Numbered from the stretch's first letter, positions 1 to 8,775 are shown. The stretch is DNA of 64,000 nt from Acetivibrio cellulolyticus CD2 (GCF_000179595.2 NZ_JH556659.1:99456-163455), one strand, 5' to 3'. The notes: a model not told the origin generated them from the letters alone. A program made the numbers and translations.

Positions 1-495
1 GAGCATGAGCTTGAAGATGCGAGCCCAGACGAAAGATATGAAGGCAGACTCAAAAAAAGCAAGCCTATATTGGATGAGTTTTACAAATGGCTCAAGCAGC
101 AAAGACCTCGAATTACACCTAAGAGTGCCACTGGTAAAGCTGTTAATTATTGTTTGAACCAATGGGATAAGCTTAATAATTACTTACTTGATGGTAGACT
201 TTATTGCGATAATAACATTTCGGAACGGAGTATAAAAGGATTTGTTATATCACGTAAAAACTTCCTGTTTTGCAATACTCCAAGCGGAGCTACCTCAAGT
301 GCAATGATTTACAGTATTATTGAAACTTCCAGAGCAAATAATCTTAAGCCTTTTGAATATCTGACTTATTTGCTGGAAACGCTTCCAAATGTAGATGTCA
401 AAGATCAGAGTGTGCTGGATTCCTTAATGCCTTGGTCGGATGATTTGCCTGAATCCTGCAGACTTAATAATAAGATTTTACAACAGAAGGAGTAG
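1..495 (+). CDS. IS66 family transposase, C-terminal part (5' end outside window)
   Basis: The reading frame is open from base 1 to the TAG ending at 495, so this is the last ~164 residues of a larger protein of about 500 residues. It carries the typical IS66 C-terminal DDE region: [18 protein letters not shown], then [18 protein letters not shown], ending in a [13 protein letters not shown] segment. The E of the SERSIK motif is the expected third acidic residue of the catalytic triad. An internal TTG at 70 is not a real start. The protein would catalyse cut-and-paste transposition. Whether the whole element is intact cannot be judged here. Confidence 0.93.
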
Positions 496-526
496 TAATT
501 GTAGACGGGTTGTATTTTACGCTTAC
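1..526 (+). mobile_element. IS66-family insertion sequence, right-hand part
   Basis: The window opens inside an IS66-type element. The transposase frame ends at 495 and is followed by a likely terminal inverted repeat ending ACGCTTAC at 519-526. Read inwards this is GTAAGCGT, matching the GTAA start that is usual for IS66 family ends. The family normally makes an 8-bp target duplication, which would be 527-534 (gggaatat), but the left end lies outside the window. Placing the boundary at 526 is inference from the GTAA rule. Confidence 0.65.
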
Positions 527-845
527 GGGAATATAATGTGAATAAACCTAAAAATTGAGGATGTAGTTTTAAATATAGACTGAAATTAAAGGGTTTGAAG
601 CTGCGCATGTTGGAAGAAAAATGTGGACAAAAGTGTGAATTTGGCTGTGGATAGCTTGTGAATAAAGTTAAAAATTCACGAAAGAGATGTGCAAAAGTAT
701 GAAAAGTTTGCGCACGATATGACAAGCCAGAAGCACAACGTGAACTTATAGTTTAAGATAAAAATAGCCAGTCACAAATTTAATTAGGGACTGACTATTT
801 TTATTGAATATACTATCATCCAAAATGGTTTTTATTAAGAAGGTA
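527..845. other. Intergenic region between IS66 end and M28 peptidase gene
   Basis: No credible coding sequence. The stretch is AT-rich and holds the loosely similar blocks gtgaataaacctaaaaatt (about 538-556) and gtgaataaagttaaaaatt (about 658-676), suggesting an old short duplication. The hairpin at 762-800 is described separately. Confidence 0.5.
762..803. terminator. Bidirectional Rho-independent terminator
   Basis: A 12-bp stem (aaatagccagtc at 762-773 against gactgactattt at 789-800, one mismatch) is flanked by A-runs on the left and T-runs on the right, so it can work in both directions. It sits between the IS66 end and the stop codon of the minus-strand peptidase gene, whose transcript it probably ends. 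Confidence 0.75.
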
Positions 846-3041
846 TTAATACTTATATTCTTTAGTTACTGAAATTGAAGCGAAAAGGTTTTGAGTTGCG
901 TTGGGATTTACTTTCAATATTTTATTATAAATGCCATATCCACTAAGTTCATCAAATCCACTAATGTCATTGAAAACAGTAAAAAATACACTTTCTTTTT
1001 TTGGCAATGAGAGTGTAATTATCATATCATCTTCCTTTATGGCGGAGCTTTTTATAGTAATATCATCATTTAATGGTAATGAATATTTGCTGTTTAACAC
1101 AGCTTTATTAATATGATGATCCTTATTGCTGATATTTACGAAAACTTTAGAAGAAAATACTGGAGTTAATATCTTAAAAGTAACAATTCTATTATCTCCT
1201 TCATTTGTTTCATTAATGACTTTTGCTTCTATAATTGGGAGATCAGGGTTGTCTAAATTCTGTTTTAAAGGCTGGTAGTTGGTGCCTGAGATTGAATAAT
1301 AATCAATTTGTTTGTCCTCAACACCCTCAATATTTTTATAATAGTAATAGCTAACATCGTCCATATTATAATTCATACTTGAGGTATTATATTCGATTAT
1401 TGAAAGAGTGCCACAAATAACTAGGATACCAATTACAAACAACCATTTTCTTTTTATGACATTATGAAAATGAGGCATGGCTAAAATCAGAATTAAAAAC
1501 AAAATGATTGAAGAGAATTTAAACTGCAACAAAGAAAAAGTTTCAGTAAATAAGAAAACTAAAGGATATAAAATAATAATCTCAATCCAGAAAGGTATCA
1601 GATGAATTATATTGAACCAGCTTTTATGTGTTATTTCTTTATTTAAAACTGTAAAGAGTAAAACAAGTGAATTACATAATAAAACCCAATCAAAAATATA
1701 GCTTGCTCCTTTAAAGTAAAAAAGTGTTATCCCACAAAGAAATGTCCACCATATTAGACTAGAGAATAGTAACGAGTGAGTGTCTAATTTTTTAGTCAGA
1801 GGAATGTATACTATAAAAACTATTATAAAAACTATTAAACTCATCATAACAAACAAAGGGATACTGCTGTAATTTATCTTGGTAAGCCGTGAATAAATAT
1901 CTTTTCCAAGAATAATACTAACTTTCTGGATTAATGGAAGGGAGAAAAACAGTAGTATTCCAATAATAATCTGTGTTAAAAAACTAATTAATACATGTTT
2001 CAAATTAATTATTTTTTTAACTAAGGCTAATATAAAAGTAGTAAAAGTCAGGAGTAAAATCAAAATTTTTATTGCTATCATAAATTCCTGAGAATATATA
2101 ACAAATAGAAAATTTAAAATGTTAAAGAATACTCCATTTTTATTTGTATATAAAGAGTCTATGTCAGCATTCCCATAATATCTTATACAAGAAAGCATAT
2201 GGTGCCCCTGTTGTTGGAAAGTAGTCATATTAACATTGTCGAGATTGTCTCTAAGGGTGTGATAATTATACTTATTACATAAAAAAGCAAAATTTAATCC
2301 CTGAATTTTTTTGTTTTTTGCAATATTAAAATCTGTGTTATTAGGCAATGTATTGTAGATATCAGGCATTAGAGAAGAACTTGTTATATTAGAGGATGCT
2401 TTACGGAAAGCTTTAACTGTATTTAAATTGCCCTGAGTTGTTTCAAACATGAGTGAAGGTCCTGAGGTTCCTCTAGCCTCAAAGTTTATTACAAAGTCTA
2501 TATTTTGGGACAGTTTATGATTGGTCATAAAAGACTGCATTCCCAATAATCCAGGCTCCTCTCCATCTGTAAAGAGAAAAATGATATTATTGTCCAGTGG
2601 AGGTTCGTCCTTTATTATGTTTATACATTCTAACATTGAAGCAATACTTAAACCGGCGTCGCTAGCACCAGGTGCGTTAGGGACGGAGTCATAATGAGAA
2701 ACAACTGCCATGGTTTTTTGTGCTTTTTTGCCTGGAATTGAGACAATAATATTTTTAATGTTTGCCAGGGATTTACTCTTAGGTTCATAAAACAACTCTT
2801 CTTGTAATTCCCATTTTACTCCGAGAAGATCAAGCTGATCAGTTATGTAATTTCTAACAACATCATGATTTTTCATGCCAACAGAATGAGGTGATTTTCC
2901 AATTTGTTTTAAATGCTCCATGGCTCTTGAGGTCTGAAAATCACTTTTTGGACTTGTGTACAGAGAAAATATTGAACAGAAAGCTACTATTGTTGTTATT
3001 ATCAACGTAATAGCGGGCAAAGCATATTTTTTATAATTCAT
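846..3041 (-). CDS. M28-family membrane metallopeptidase
   Basis: 731 residues. An N-terminal membrane segment (about residues 8-30) is followed by an M28 aminopeptidase-type domain (about 40-290) and then a C-terminal half with about eight or nine hydrophobic helices (about 310-560) and an extracytoplasmic tail. Likely zinc-site residues are visible: H116 and D118 in SHYDS, D128 in GASDAG, E161/E162 in FTDGEEPG, E188 in NFEARG, and H261 in YHTLRD. This layout resembles the multi-pass M28 proteases of the Fxna/vacuolar-protease type, with the catalytic domain outside the cytoplasm. It is monocistronic. The ATG at 3041 has the RBS ctggaggta. The substrate cannot be told from sequence. Confidence 0.87.
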   Translation of the reverse strand: MNYKKYALPAITLIITTIVAFCSIFSLYTSPKSDFQTSRAMEHLKQIGKSPHSVGMKNHDVVRNYITDQLDLLGVKWELQEELFYEPKSKSLANIKNIIVSIPGKKAQKTMAVVSHYDSVPNAPGASDAGLSIASMLECINIIKDEPPLDNNIIFLFTDGEEPGLLGMQSFMTNHKLSQNIDFVINFEARGTSGPSLMFETTQGNLNTVKAFRKASSNITSSSLMPDIYNTLPNNTDFNIAKNKKIQGLNFAFLCNKYNYHTLRDNLDNVNMTTFQQQGHHMLSCIRYYGNADIDSLYTNKNGVFFNILNFLFVIYSQEFMIAIKILILLLTFTTFILALVKKIINLKHVLISFLTQIIIGILLFFSLPLIQKVSIILGKDIYSRLTKINYSSIPLFVMMSLIVFIIVFIVYIPLTKKLDTHSLLFSSLIWWTFLCGITLFYFKGASYIFDWVLLCNSLVLLFTVLNKEITHKSWFNIIHLIPFWIEIIILYPLVFLFTETFSLLQFKFSSIILFLILILAMPHFHNVIKRKWLFVIGILVICGTLSIIEYNTSSMNYNMDDVSYYYYKNIEGVEDKQIDYYSISGTNYQPLKQNLDNPDLPIIEAKVINETNEGDNRIVTFKILTPVFSSKVFVNISNKDHHINKAVLNSKYSLPLNDDITIKSSAIKEDDMIITLSLPKKESVFFTVFNDISGFDELSGYGIYNKILKVNPNATQNLFASISVTKEYKY

Positions 3042-3065
3042 AAATACCTCCAGTTTTTGTGTAAT

Positions 3066-3095
3066 ATTATACCATTACTTCTTTTTCCATGGCAA
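3066..3095 (-). promoter_or_regulatory. Sigma-A promoter of the M28 peptidase gene
   Basis: On the minus strand, TTGCCA (3095-3090) and TATAAT (3071-3066) are 18 bp apart, about 25 bp upstream of the start codon. The -10 is a perfect match and the spacer is acceptable. Confidence 0.6.
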
Positions 3096-3246
3096 GAATT
3101 CAGAACTATAGAATTCAGTATTCAGAATATTTGTTTTATCCTTATGAGGTTATTTTTGATAGGGTTGATAAGTGAGTATATGAAGCTGCCAATTGGAGGG
3201 GAAATGATCTCTAGTTGGTGGCTTATTATTTTTTAAGAAAATATTT

Positions 3247-3288
3247 TTGACAATGAAGTTATCCTGAATTATAATGAGTATACACTCA
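3247..3288 (+). promoter_or_regulatory. Consensus promoter with overlapping TetR operator
   Basis: TTGACA (3247-3252), a 17-bp spacer and TATAAT (3270-3275) make a perfect sigma-A promoter. Directly on its 3' edge lies the palindrome TGAGT-ATAC-ACTCA (3275-3288). A strong promoter capped by a palindrome just upstream of a tetR gene fits autorepression by that regulator. The operator assignment is inference. Confidence 0.7.
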
Positions 3289-3310
3289 ATGAGTAAGGAG
3301 TCAATATATT

Positions 3311-3910
3311 GTGAATAAGAGACAAGAACAAAAAGCCAAAACAAAGAAGATTATAATCGACATAGCATTAAATCAGTTTGCAAAGGATGGGTTGCTTACA
3401 ACGAAGACTTCTGATATTGCCGCTTCTGCAAATCTATCACACGGAAGCATATTTGCACATTTTCCAACAAGAGAAGCTTTGGTGGAAGCAGCTATTGAAG
3501 AATTCGGGATGAGAGTTACTAAAAAGTTACATGAGTTAGTTGAAGAAAAATGTGAAATGGAAGGGCTTCTTATAGCTCATTTAAAAGGCATACAAGAAAA
3601 TGAATTATTCTATTCAAGATTAATAGCCGAAGCGTCTTTACTTCCTGAAAGCGCGCGTAATACATTAATAGGGATTCAATCTGCGATATCATTTCATCTA
3701 ATTCAAGTAGCTGAACGTGAAATGAGTGCATCAAGAATATTAAAAATGCCGTTAAATCTTATGTTTAATACATGGATTGGTCTTATAAATTATTACTTAA
3801 TGAACAGAGAAATATTTGCACCAGGAGAATCTGTTATTTCAAGATATGGGCAGCAATTGATTAATCATTATATGAATTTGATTTCTTTCAGAGAGAAGGA
3901 GGTGAATTAG
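3311..3910 (+). CDS. TetR/AcrR family transcriptional regulator
   Basis: 199 residues, the usual size for the family. The N-terminal TetR helix-turn-helix covers about residues 12-58, with TSDIAASANLSHGSIFAHF as the core. The rest is the helical ligand-binding and dimer domain, which is too diverged to name a ligand. The start is GTG at 3311 with taaggag upstream. The next gene begins one base after the stop, so the two form an operon. It probably represses its own promoter through the palindrome at 3275-3288. Confidence 0.88.
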   Translation: MNKRQEQKAKTKKIIIDIALNQFAKDGLLTTKTSDIAASANLSHGSIFAHFPTREALVEAAIEEFGMRVTKKLHELVEEKCEMEGLLIAHLKGIQENELFYSRLIAEASLLPESARNTLIGIQSAISFHLIQVAEREMSASRILKMPLNLMFNTWIGLINYYLMNREIFAPGESVISRYGQQLINHYMNLISFREKEVN

Positions 3911-3911
3911 T

Positions 3912-4151
3912 TTGAAAATATGTATTGCATGCGGAATGCCTATAAAAAATAAAGAAGATTTTGCAATGGGAGATGAAAGCAAGGATTACTGTAAATACTG
4001 TTCGAGACCGGACGGTTCAATGCAAAACTATGAAGAAAAACTTGAGAGTTTGACTGGATTTATTATCAGAACACAAGGTTTAGATGCGGGTGCAGCAAGA
4101 AATGCAGCCAAGGGTATGATGACAAAGTTGCCAGCATGGAAGACTTGCTAG
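3912..4151 (+). CDS. Small zinc-ribbon protein
   Basis: 79 residues. The four cysteines C4, C7, C27 and C30 (CIAC ... CKYC) form a zinc ribbon of the type described in Pfam as a putative zinc-ribbon domain (Zn_ribbon_2). The C-terminal half is helical and ends KLPAW, as in relatives. The start is TTG at 3912, decided by an excellent aaggaggtg RBS inside the end of the tetR gene. Translational coupling to tetR suggests shared function, perhaps as effector or partner. No enzymatic role can be assigned. Confidence 0.8.
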   Translation: MKICIACGMPIKNKEDFAMGDESKDYCKYCSRPDGSMQNYEEKLESLTGFIIRTQGLDAGAARNAAKGMMTKLPAWKTC

Positions 4152-4319
4152 GCATTTTCAAAGGGTAGGTTTATTCATTATGGATAATAGGATGGTAAGC
4201 AATTCGTTTCAGATTTTTAAATGAATCTAAAAGTGCTATACTAATATGCCTTTCAGTAGTTGGAAATAGGGCGGTTAAATCCTTACCAATTGCATAGGAT
4301 GGTTTTGATGAGGTGTGAT

Positions 4320-4574
4320 ATGGGTAGTTTAAGTGAATTGCCTAATATAGGCAAGACTATGGAAAAACGGCTTGCTACAGTAGGAATAAAAGATACTGAA
4401 ACTTTAAAGAAAATCGGAAGTAAAGATGCCTTTATTAAGCTAAGATTGCATGAGGGAGATACCTGCTTAAGTTCTCTTTATGGGCTTGAAGGGGCAATCC
4501 AAGGAATTAGGTGGCATAATTTAAGTTGTGAATCGAAAGAGGATTTAAAAAAATTTTTTGACTCTTTTAAGTGA
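4320..4574 (+). CDS. TfoX C-terminal-domain protein
   Basis: 84 residues from the ATG at 4320, which is preceded by gatgaggtg. In-frame starts further upstream (TTG 4260, ATG 4299) lack a good RBS. The sequence ELPNIGKTMEKRLATVGI is the helix-hairpin-helix opening of the TfoX C-terminal domain, and the body LYGLEGAIQGIRWHNLS matches the family. Stand-alone TfoX-C proteins are common in Firmicutes and their role is not settled. The N-terminal TfoX domain is absent. Confidence 0.8.
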   Translation: MGSLSELPNIGKTMEKRLATVGIKDTETLKKIGSKDAFIKLRLHEGDTCLSSLYGLEGAIQGIRWHNLSCESKEDLKKFFDSFK

Positions 4575-4594
4575 AATTTACTATAATTAATGTA

Positions 4595-4743
4595 GAGAGA
4601 TGAAAACACAATCTGGGCTGTTCGCAAGCTGAGCTTGCTGCTCGCCCATGCGTTCTGGTTGGTAATCTGGATGCAGGATATCCTCTCAGTAACCTGCCCT
4701 CCTGGGGTTGTTCGTTCTATTGATAATAAATTTCAGGAGAAAG
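4595..4743 (+). ncRNA. yjdF-motif riboswitch (azaaromatic-sensing class)
   Basis: The ~150-nt leader directly before yjdF is unusually GC-rich and structured for this genome. It contains the perfect hairpin GCAAGC-TGA-GCTTGC at 4625-4639, the segment ggttggtaatctggatgcagg, and the run cctgccctcctgggg before the RBS. Position and composition match the yjdF motif RNA, reported to sense azaaromatic compounds and to control translation of YjdF. The call rests on the downstream gene, GC-rich structure and general resemblance; a covariance-model match was not computed. Boundaries are approximate. Confidence 0.72.
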
Positions 4744-4747
4744 TAAA

Positions 4748-5167
4748 ATGAATGCTAAATTGACGGTCTATTTTGATGACCCTTTTTGGGTTGAGGTATT
4801 TGAAAGGTTTGATGAAGGTTTACTTGAAACTTCAAGAGTTGTTTTTGGTGCAGAGCCAAAGGATTATGAGGTATATGCTTTTATTCTTGAAAACTATTAT
4901 AAGCTTAGGTTCAGCAGACCTATCAGAGTTGACTTTGAATCAGGAAAAAGGATAAACCCAAAGCGACTACAACGAAAAGTAAGAAAAGAAACTTCTGATT
5001 CAGGTATTGGCACTAAAGCACAGCAAGCAATAAAATTGGAGCATGAAGCTCGAAAACAGGAACAGAAAAAGACTTCTAAGGAAAAGCGTGAGGAGTTGGA
5101 GCAGCTTAAGTTTGAAAAAAGACAGGAAAAAAGAAGGAAAAGAAAAAGGGGCATTAATATAAATTAG
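4748..5167 (+). CDS. yjdF: YjdF family protein (DUF2992)
   Basis: 139 residues. The N-terminal ~90 residues match YjdF: KLTVYFDDPFWVEVFER, then VFGAEPKDYEVYAFILENYY, then FSRPIRVD. The C-terminal third is a highly charged Lys/Glu/Arg helix (about 92-137), as in relatives. Its biochemical activity is not established. Its usual regulation by the yjdF RNA suggests a role in coping with toxic aromatic heterocycles. The ATG at 4748 is preceded by tcaggagaaag, which the leader could mask. Confidence 0.9.
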   Translation: MNAKLTVYFDDPFWVEVFERFDEGLLETSRVVFGAEPKDYEVYAFILENYYKLRFSRPIRVDFESGKRINPKRLQRKVRKETSDSGIGTKAQQAIKLEHEARKQEQKKTSKEKREELEQLKFEKRQEKRRKRKRGININ

Positions 5168-5178
5168 GAGCTGGCAAG

Positions 5179-5331
5179 ATGGGTTATTCACTGGATTTAA
5201 AGATGATTTCAATAGATGAGTATAAGGAAATCTTAAAAAATCAATATTTGCTACCGAGTAGAAAAATACTGCATCAGGATTTTGAGTCCAGTTTTGGTCG
5301 ACAGCAATCACTTCAGGTTGCTTATATGTAG
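5179..5331 (+). pseudogene. Truncated helix-hairpin-helix-type gene, N-terminal stub
   Basis: An ATG at 5179 with the RBS ttaggagctgg starts a frame of only 50 codons. Its first ~34 residues (MGYSLDLKMISIDEYKEI then LPSRKIL) resemble from memory the N-terminus of clostridial DUF4332/HhH proteins of 200+ residues. After about 5283 the sequence becomes antisense to a different minus-strand remnant and the frame ends. I read this as a gene cut by a deletion or insertion. The family assignment is tentative. Confidence 0.4.
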
Positions 5332-5570
5332 CAATTGCCAGCTTTTTTGTTTTAGCATCAAACAAATGTGATTTGCAATAGATTTCACTACCTCTCTCGT
5401 CAAACAATACTATATCAACAAACTCATTAACTTTACCATCAAAAGAATCCCCTTTTCATCATAATAAGTCTTTTGTATATTTAGAATTAAAAGGAAAATA
5501 GTTAAAATCTTTTGTGCTTTCCACTTTTGTTACCCTTAAAAATAAAAGATGTTTCGCATACATTAATAAT
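5283..5570 (-). pseudogene. Unidentified decayed gene fragment on the minus strand
   Basis: Read on the minus strand, a plausible protein can be followed in two frames. One starts at the ATG near 5563 (MYAKHLLFLRVTKVEST) and reaches two stops near 5458. The second continues from about 5450 with DGKVNEFVDIVLFDERG and DAKTKKLAIATYKQPEV up to the junction near 5283. This pattern suggests a frameshifted, truncated gene. I do not recognise the family. Beyond the junction the frame merely runs antisense through yjdF. Confidence 0.3.
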
Positions 5571-5606
5571 AAATTATATTAATTATTCTTGAGGGGGAAT
5601 TAAACT

Positions 5607-8099
5607 ATGAAAGTCAAAGAAGTAAGATTTTTGGTTTATTTGATCATTGTTGCAATGTGTTCATCCTGTTTTACGTTTGTTGCACTTGCAGCTGATAAAC
5701 CTACAGTCTATATTGCAGGAGATTCAACAGTCCAGACTTATGGTTCCAGCCAAGCACCACAGCAGGGATGGGGGCAAAGGATTGCAGAATTTTTTACTAG
5801 TGATGTTGTTTTTGTTAACAAAGCAATTGGCGGAAGAAGTTCAAAGTCTTATATAGATGAAGGGCGTCTGAAAGAAATTCTAAATGTTATAAAATCTGGA
5901 GATTATTTATTTTTTCAATGGGGTATAAATGATAGATATAAAAATGACACATCCAGATATACAGATCCTAAAACCACATTTAGAACTTATCTGAAAATGT
6001 ACATAGATGGTGCAAAAAATAAAGGAGCTATCCCGGTAATAATAACACCTACTACCAGGTTTGATTATTCAAATGGCTCATTTCAGAATGACTTCAAGGA
6101 TTATTGTACAGCAGCAAAAGAAGTTGCAGCAGAGACAAATACTAAAATTATAGACTTGCAGACAGCAGCGTTAGATTATTTAAATAAAATAGGGTATAAC
6201 GAAGCTTTGAAGCTGTACATGCCAAATGATGTGCTTCATTTTAATGATAAGGGGGCATATCAAATGGCAAGACTTGTGTCGGAGGGAGTTAGTGGATTAG
6301 ATTTACCAATTTCAGCATATGTTAAAGGTGGAGCTACCAAAACTCCAATTGTAGTATCTACATCTACACCTGTAGCTACTCCTGTAATTAATTCGCCCAA
6401 GCCGTTAACAATCGCAATATATGGAGATTTAAATGGTGATACATTTGTAGACTCAATCGATTTTGCACTCATGAGAAGATATTTGCTTGGATTTATTAGT
6501 GTTTTTCCTTATTCTAATGGTCAGGTGGCAGGTGATGTGGATGGAAATGGTAACATAAACTCTATGGACTTTGCATTTATGCGGCAATTTCTGTTGGGAA
6601 TCATACATAAGTTTCCTGCAGAGGATAATACACTTGTAACACCCACACCTGGAAATAACACGTCTTTATACCAGGCAGAGGATGGAAAACTCTATAAAGC
6701 AGTTACAGAAACTACTAATTCAGGGTATACCGGAACAAGTTATGTCAATTATGATAATGAAATCGGGGGATATATTGAATGGAATGTTAATGTAAGCACA
6801 GCCGGAATATATACTATAACATTAAGATATGCACATGGTGGAGCTGACGATAGGCCTTTAGAACTAAGCATCAACTCTAAGTCCACCAGCGCCAGCCTAG
6901 ACCTGTTTGCAACTGGGAGCTGGTCTACATGGGCTGAAGAAAGCATGATTATTGAACTTAATAAGGGAAATAATGTAATCAGAGCTACAAGTATTAACGC
7001 TAGTGGAGGACCCAATTTAGACTATATTAAGATAGAACCGTCCAATATTACAACAACACCATCACAAACATCTGCAATATCAACACCTACAGCGACAACA
7101 CCTCCATCCAGTAATGACGGACCTGCTGTAGATCCTTCATTAATCAGCAAACTTACAGGAACAAACCCTATAAAATTTCATATGGATGTGCAACCAGGAA
7201 ATTATGATGTTACAGTAGTTTTTGGTGATGCTAATTCAGCGAGTTCTACAAATATAGAGGGTGAAACTCGCAGACCAATGCTAGGTACAATAACAACAAG
7301 TGCTGGAACTTTTTCAAGACAAACATTTACTATAAACGTCAGAAATCCTGAAGGACAACCAACCGGTCAGGGGGGCACAGGAACATCAGGACTTGATTTG
7401 GTATTCTCAGGCTCTAATCCAAAAGTAAATGGTATTGGAGTTGTCAAATCAGAAAATCCAAGTATGATTTATATAGCAGGAGATTCTACTGTATGTGATC
7501 AACCGAGTAGCCCTTTTACAGGGTGGGGTCAGGTGCTTCCTCAGTATTTCAAGCTCGGATTGTGTATTGCAAACTATGGTGACTCAGGAGAAAACTCAGG
7601 AAGTTTCCTGAGCAATAAAGTCCTCTTCCCAGCAATAGAACAACAACTGAAAAAAGGTGACTATGTATTTATTCAGCTTGGACATAATGATAAAACTACT
7701 TCAGCTAGTGCATTTAAGACAAATATAACTAGCCTTGTTACAAGAACCAAGGATAAAGGTGCTATCCCAGTATTGATTTCGCCACCTGTAAGAAGGTTAT
7801 TTAATTCTGATAACAAAACTCTATCCAATACAGCTATTCACATAAATGGTGCAGGTGCAAACCTTCCTGCTATTATGAAAGAGGTAGCAACTGCTAATAG
7901 TATAGATTATATTGATTTGACAGGTGAGAGTAAAAAGTTGGTTGAATCTCTTGGAGTCAACGATTCAAAGAAACTGTTCTTAACTAATGAATCTGGTGAC
8001 AACACACATTTTTCAAGCTATGGTGCAAATGAAATGGCTAAAATAGTTATTAATAATATGAAAACTCTAAAGATGCCTCAAGTATCGAAACTTAGATAA
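5607..8099 (+). CDS. Cellulosomal two-domain SGNH (CE12-type) esterase with internal dockerin
   Basis: 830 residues. Order: signal peptide (1-28, ending ALA); SGNH domain 1 (about 32-232) with GDS (Ser40), GGRSS, GIND and DVLHFND; type I dockerin with two calcium-loop repeats at about 273-295 and 309-331; a CBM6/CBM35-like domain (about 352-477); a Thr/Pro linker; a beta-rich domain (about 508-618); SGNH domain 2 (about 622-825) with GDSTV (Ser627), GDSGEN, GHND and DNTHFS. The family deacetylates pectin or xylan side chains (rhamnogalacturonan acetylesterase-like). The dockerin would plug it into scaffoldin cohesins outside the cell. Both active sites look complete. The RBS is gaggggg before the ATG. 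A mid-protein dockerin is less common than a C-terminal one. Confidence 0.9.
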   Translation: MKVKEVRFLVYLIIVAMCSSCFTFVALAADKPTVYIAGDSTVQTYGSSQAPQQGWGQRIAEFFTSDVVFVNKAIGGRSSKSYIDEGRLKEILNVIKSGDYLFFQWGINDRYKNDTSRYTDPKTTFRTYLKMYIDGAKNKGAIPVIITPTTRFDYSNGSFQNDFKDYCTAAKEVAAETNTKIIDLQTAALDYLNKIGYNEALKLYMPNDVLHFNDKGAYQMARLVSEGVSGLDLPISAYVKGGATKTPIVVSTSTPVATPVINSPKPLTIAIYGDLNGDTFVDSIDFALMRRYLLGFISVFPYSNGQVAGDVDGNGNINSMDFAFMRQFLLGIIHKFPAEDNTLVTPTPGNNTSLYQAEDGKLYKAVTETTNSGYTGTSYVNYDNEIGGYIEWNVNVSTAGIYTITLRYAHGGADDRPLELSINSKSTSASLDLFATGSWSTWAEESMIIELNKGNNVIRATSINASGGPNLDYIKIEPSNITTTPSQTSAISTPTATTPPSSNDGPAVDPSLISKLTGTNPIKFHMDVQPGNYDVTVVFGDANSASSTNIEGETRRPMLGTITTSAGTFSRQTFTINVRNPEGQPTGQGGTGTSGLDLVFSGSNPKVNGIGVVKSENPSMIYIAGDSTVCDQPSSPFTGWGQVLPQYFKLGLCIANYGDSGENSGSFLSNKVLFPAIEQQLKKGDYVFIQLGHNDKTTSASAFKTNITSLVTRTKDKGAIPVLISPPVRRLFNSDNKTLSNTAIHINGAGANLPAIMKEVATANSIDYIDLTGESKKLVESLGVNDSKKLFLTNESGDNTHFSSYGANEMAKIVINNMKTLKMPQVSKLR

Positions 8100-8209
8100 A
8101 AGTGTTTTATATAGTTACAACCAGAATTTATAATGTAAAATGTTTTTTATTATTTCCCTTATACTCACGGCTAACGCATGTATATAATTATATGGGATAT
8201 ATTATGAAA

Positions 8210-8251
8210 GAGCTAAAAAGCTTGAAATAAAAGCGTTTTAGCTCTTTTTTT
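8210..8251 (+). terminator. Rho-independent terminator of the esterase gene
   Basis: A perfect 9-bp stem (gagctaaaa 8210-8218 against ttttagctc 8236-8244) is followed by seven T residues, 110 bp after the esterase stop codon. Confidence 0.85.
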
Positions 8252-8314
8252 ATTCATGAAAATATGTTGTAATATATATAAACAATAAAAATACAACATA
8301 AAAGGGACAAATTT

Positions 8315-8775
8315 ATGAGACACACTTTTGATAAAAACAAAAGACCTCTTCATATTGTAAGTGCTTGGTTAAGGAAATAGGCATGGTTCTTGGACAAGTG
8401 AAAACAAGGGAAAAAAGCAATGAAATAAAAGCAATACCCGAATTGCTTGATATATTAGATATTAACAGATGCATTGTTACAATTGATGCCATGTGTACAC
8501 AAAAAGAAATTGCAGCAAAAATTAAAGAGAAAAAAGCTGATTATGTATTGTCACTCAAAGGAAATCATCCATTGCTTAATGAAGAGGTATCCAGTTATTT
8601 TGATACAACTCTTGATGATAAAATTGAAAAGCATAAGGTGAAGCACTGTAGGATCGCTAATAAAGGGCACGGAAGAATTGAATTTACATCCGTTAAAAAA
8701 AGCATGAAAACAAAAAGACGAAAAGCTGGTTGGAATTTAGATTTTTTGGAACAATTACTTACTTGTAACAAGTAA
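8315..8775 (+). pseudogene. ISAs1-family transposase remnant, frameshifted and truncated
   Basis: Starting MRHTFDKNKRPLHIVSAW at 8315, the homology moves to another frame near 8358 and continues as IGMVLGQVKTREKSNEI, then VTIDAMCTQKEIAAKI and KADYVLSLKGNHPLL. These are standard ISAs1/H-repeat transposase segments, including the D of TIDAM. It lacks the first ~150 residues and breaks off after SVKKSM, so it cannot encode a working transposase. No terminal repeats were recognised. Confidence 0.85.

Noticed and set aside
405-725. Minus-strand open frame of 106 codons over the IS66 end
   Set aside because: It runs antisense to the transposase and across non-coding DNA, has no RBS and no family features.
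4897-5154. Minus-strand Cys/Ser/Phe-rich frame over yjdF
   Set aside because: It is the mirror of the Lys/Glu-rich helix of YjdF; composition is an artefact.
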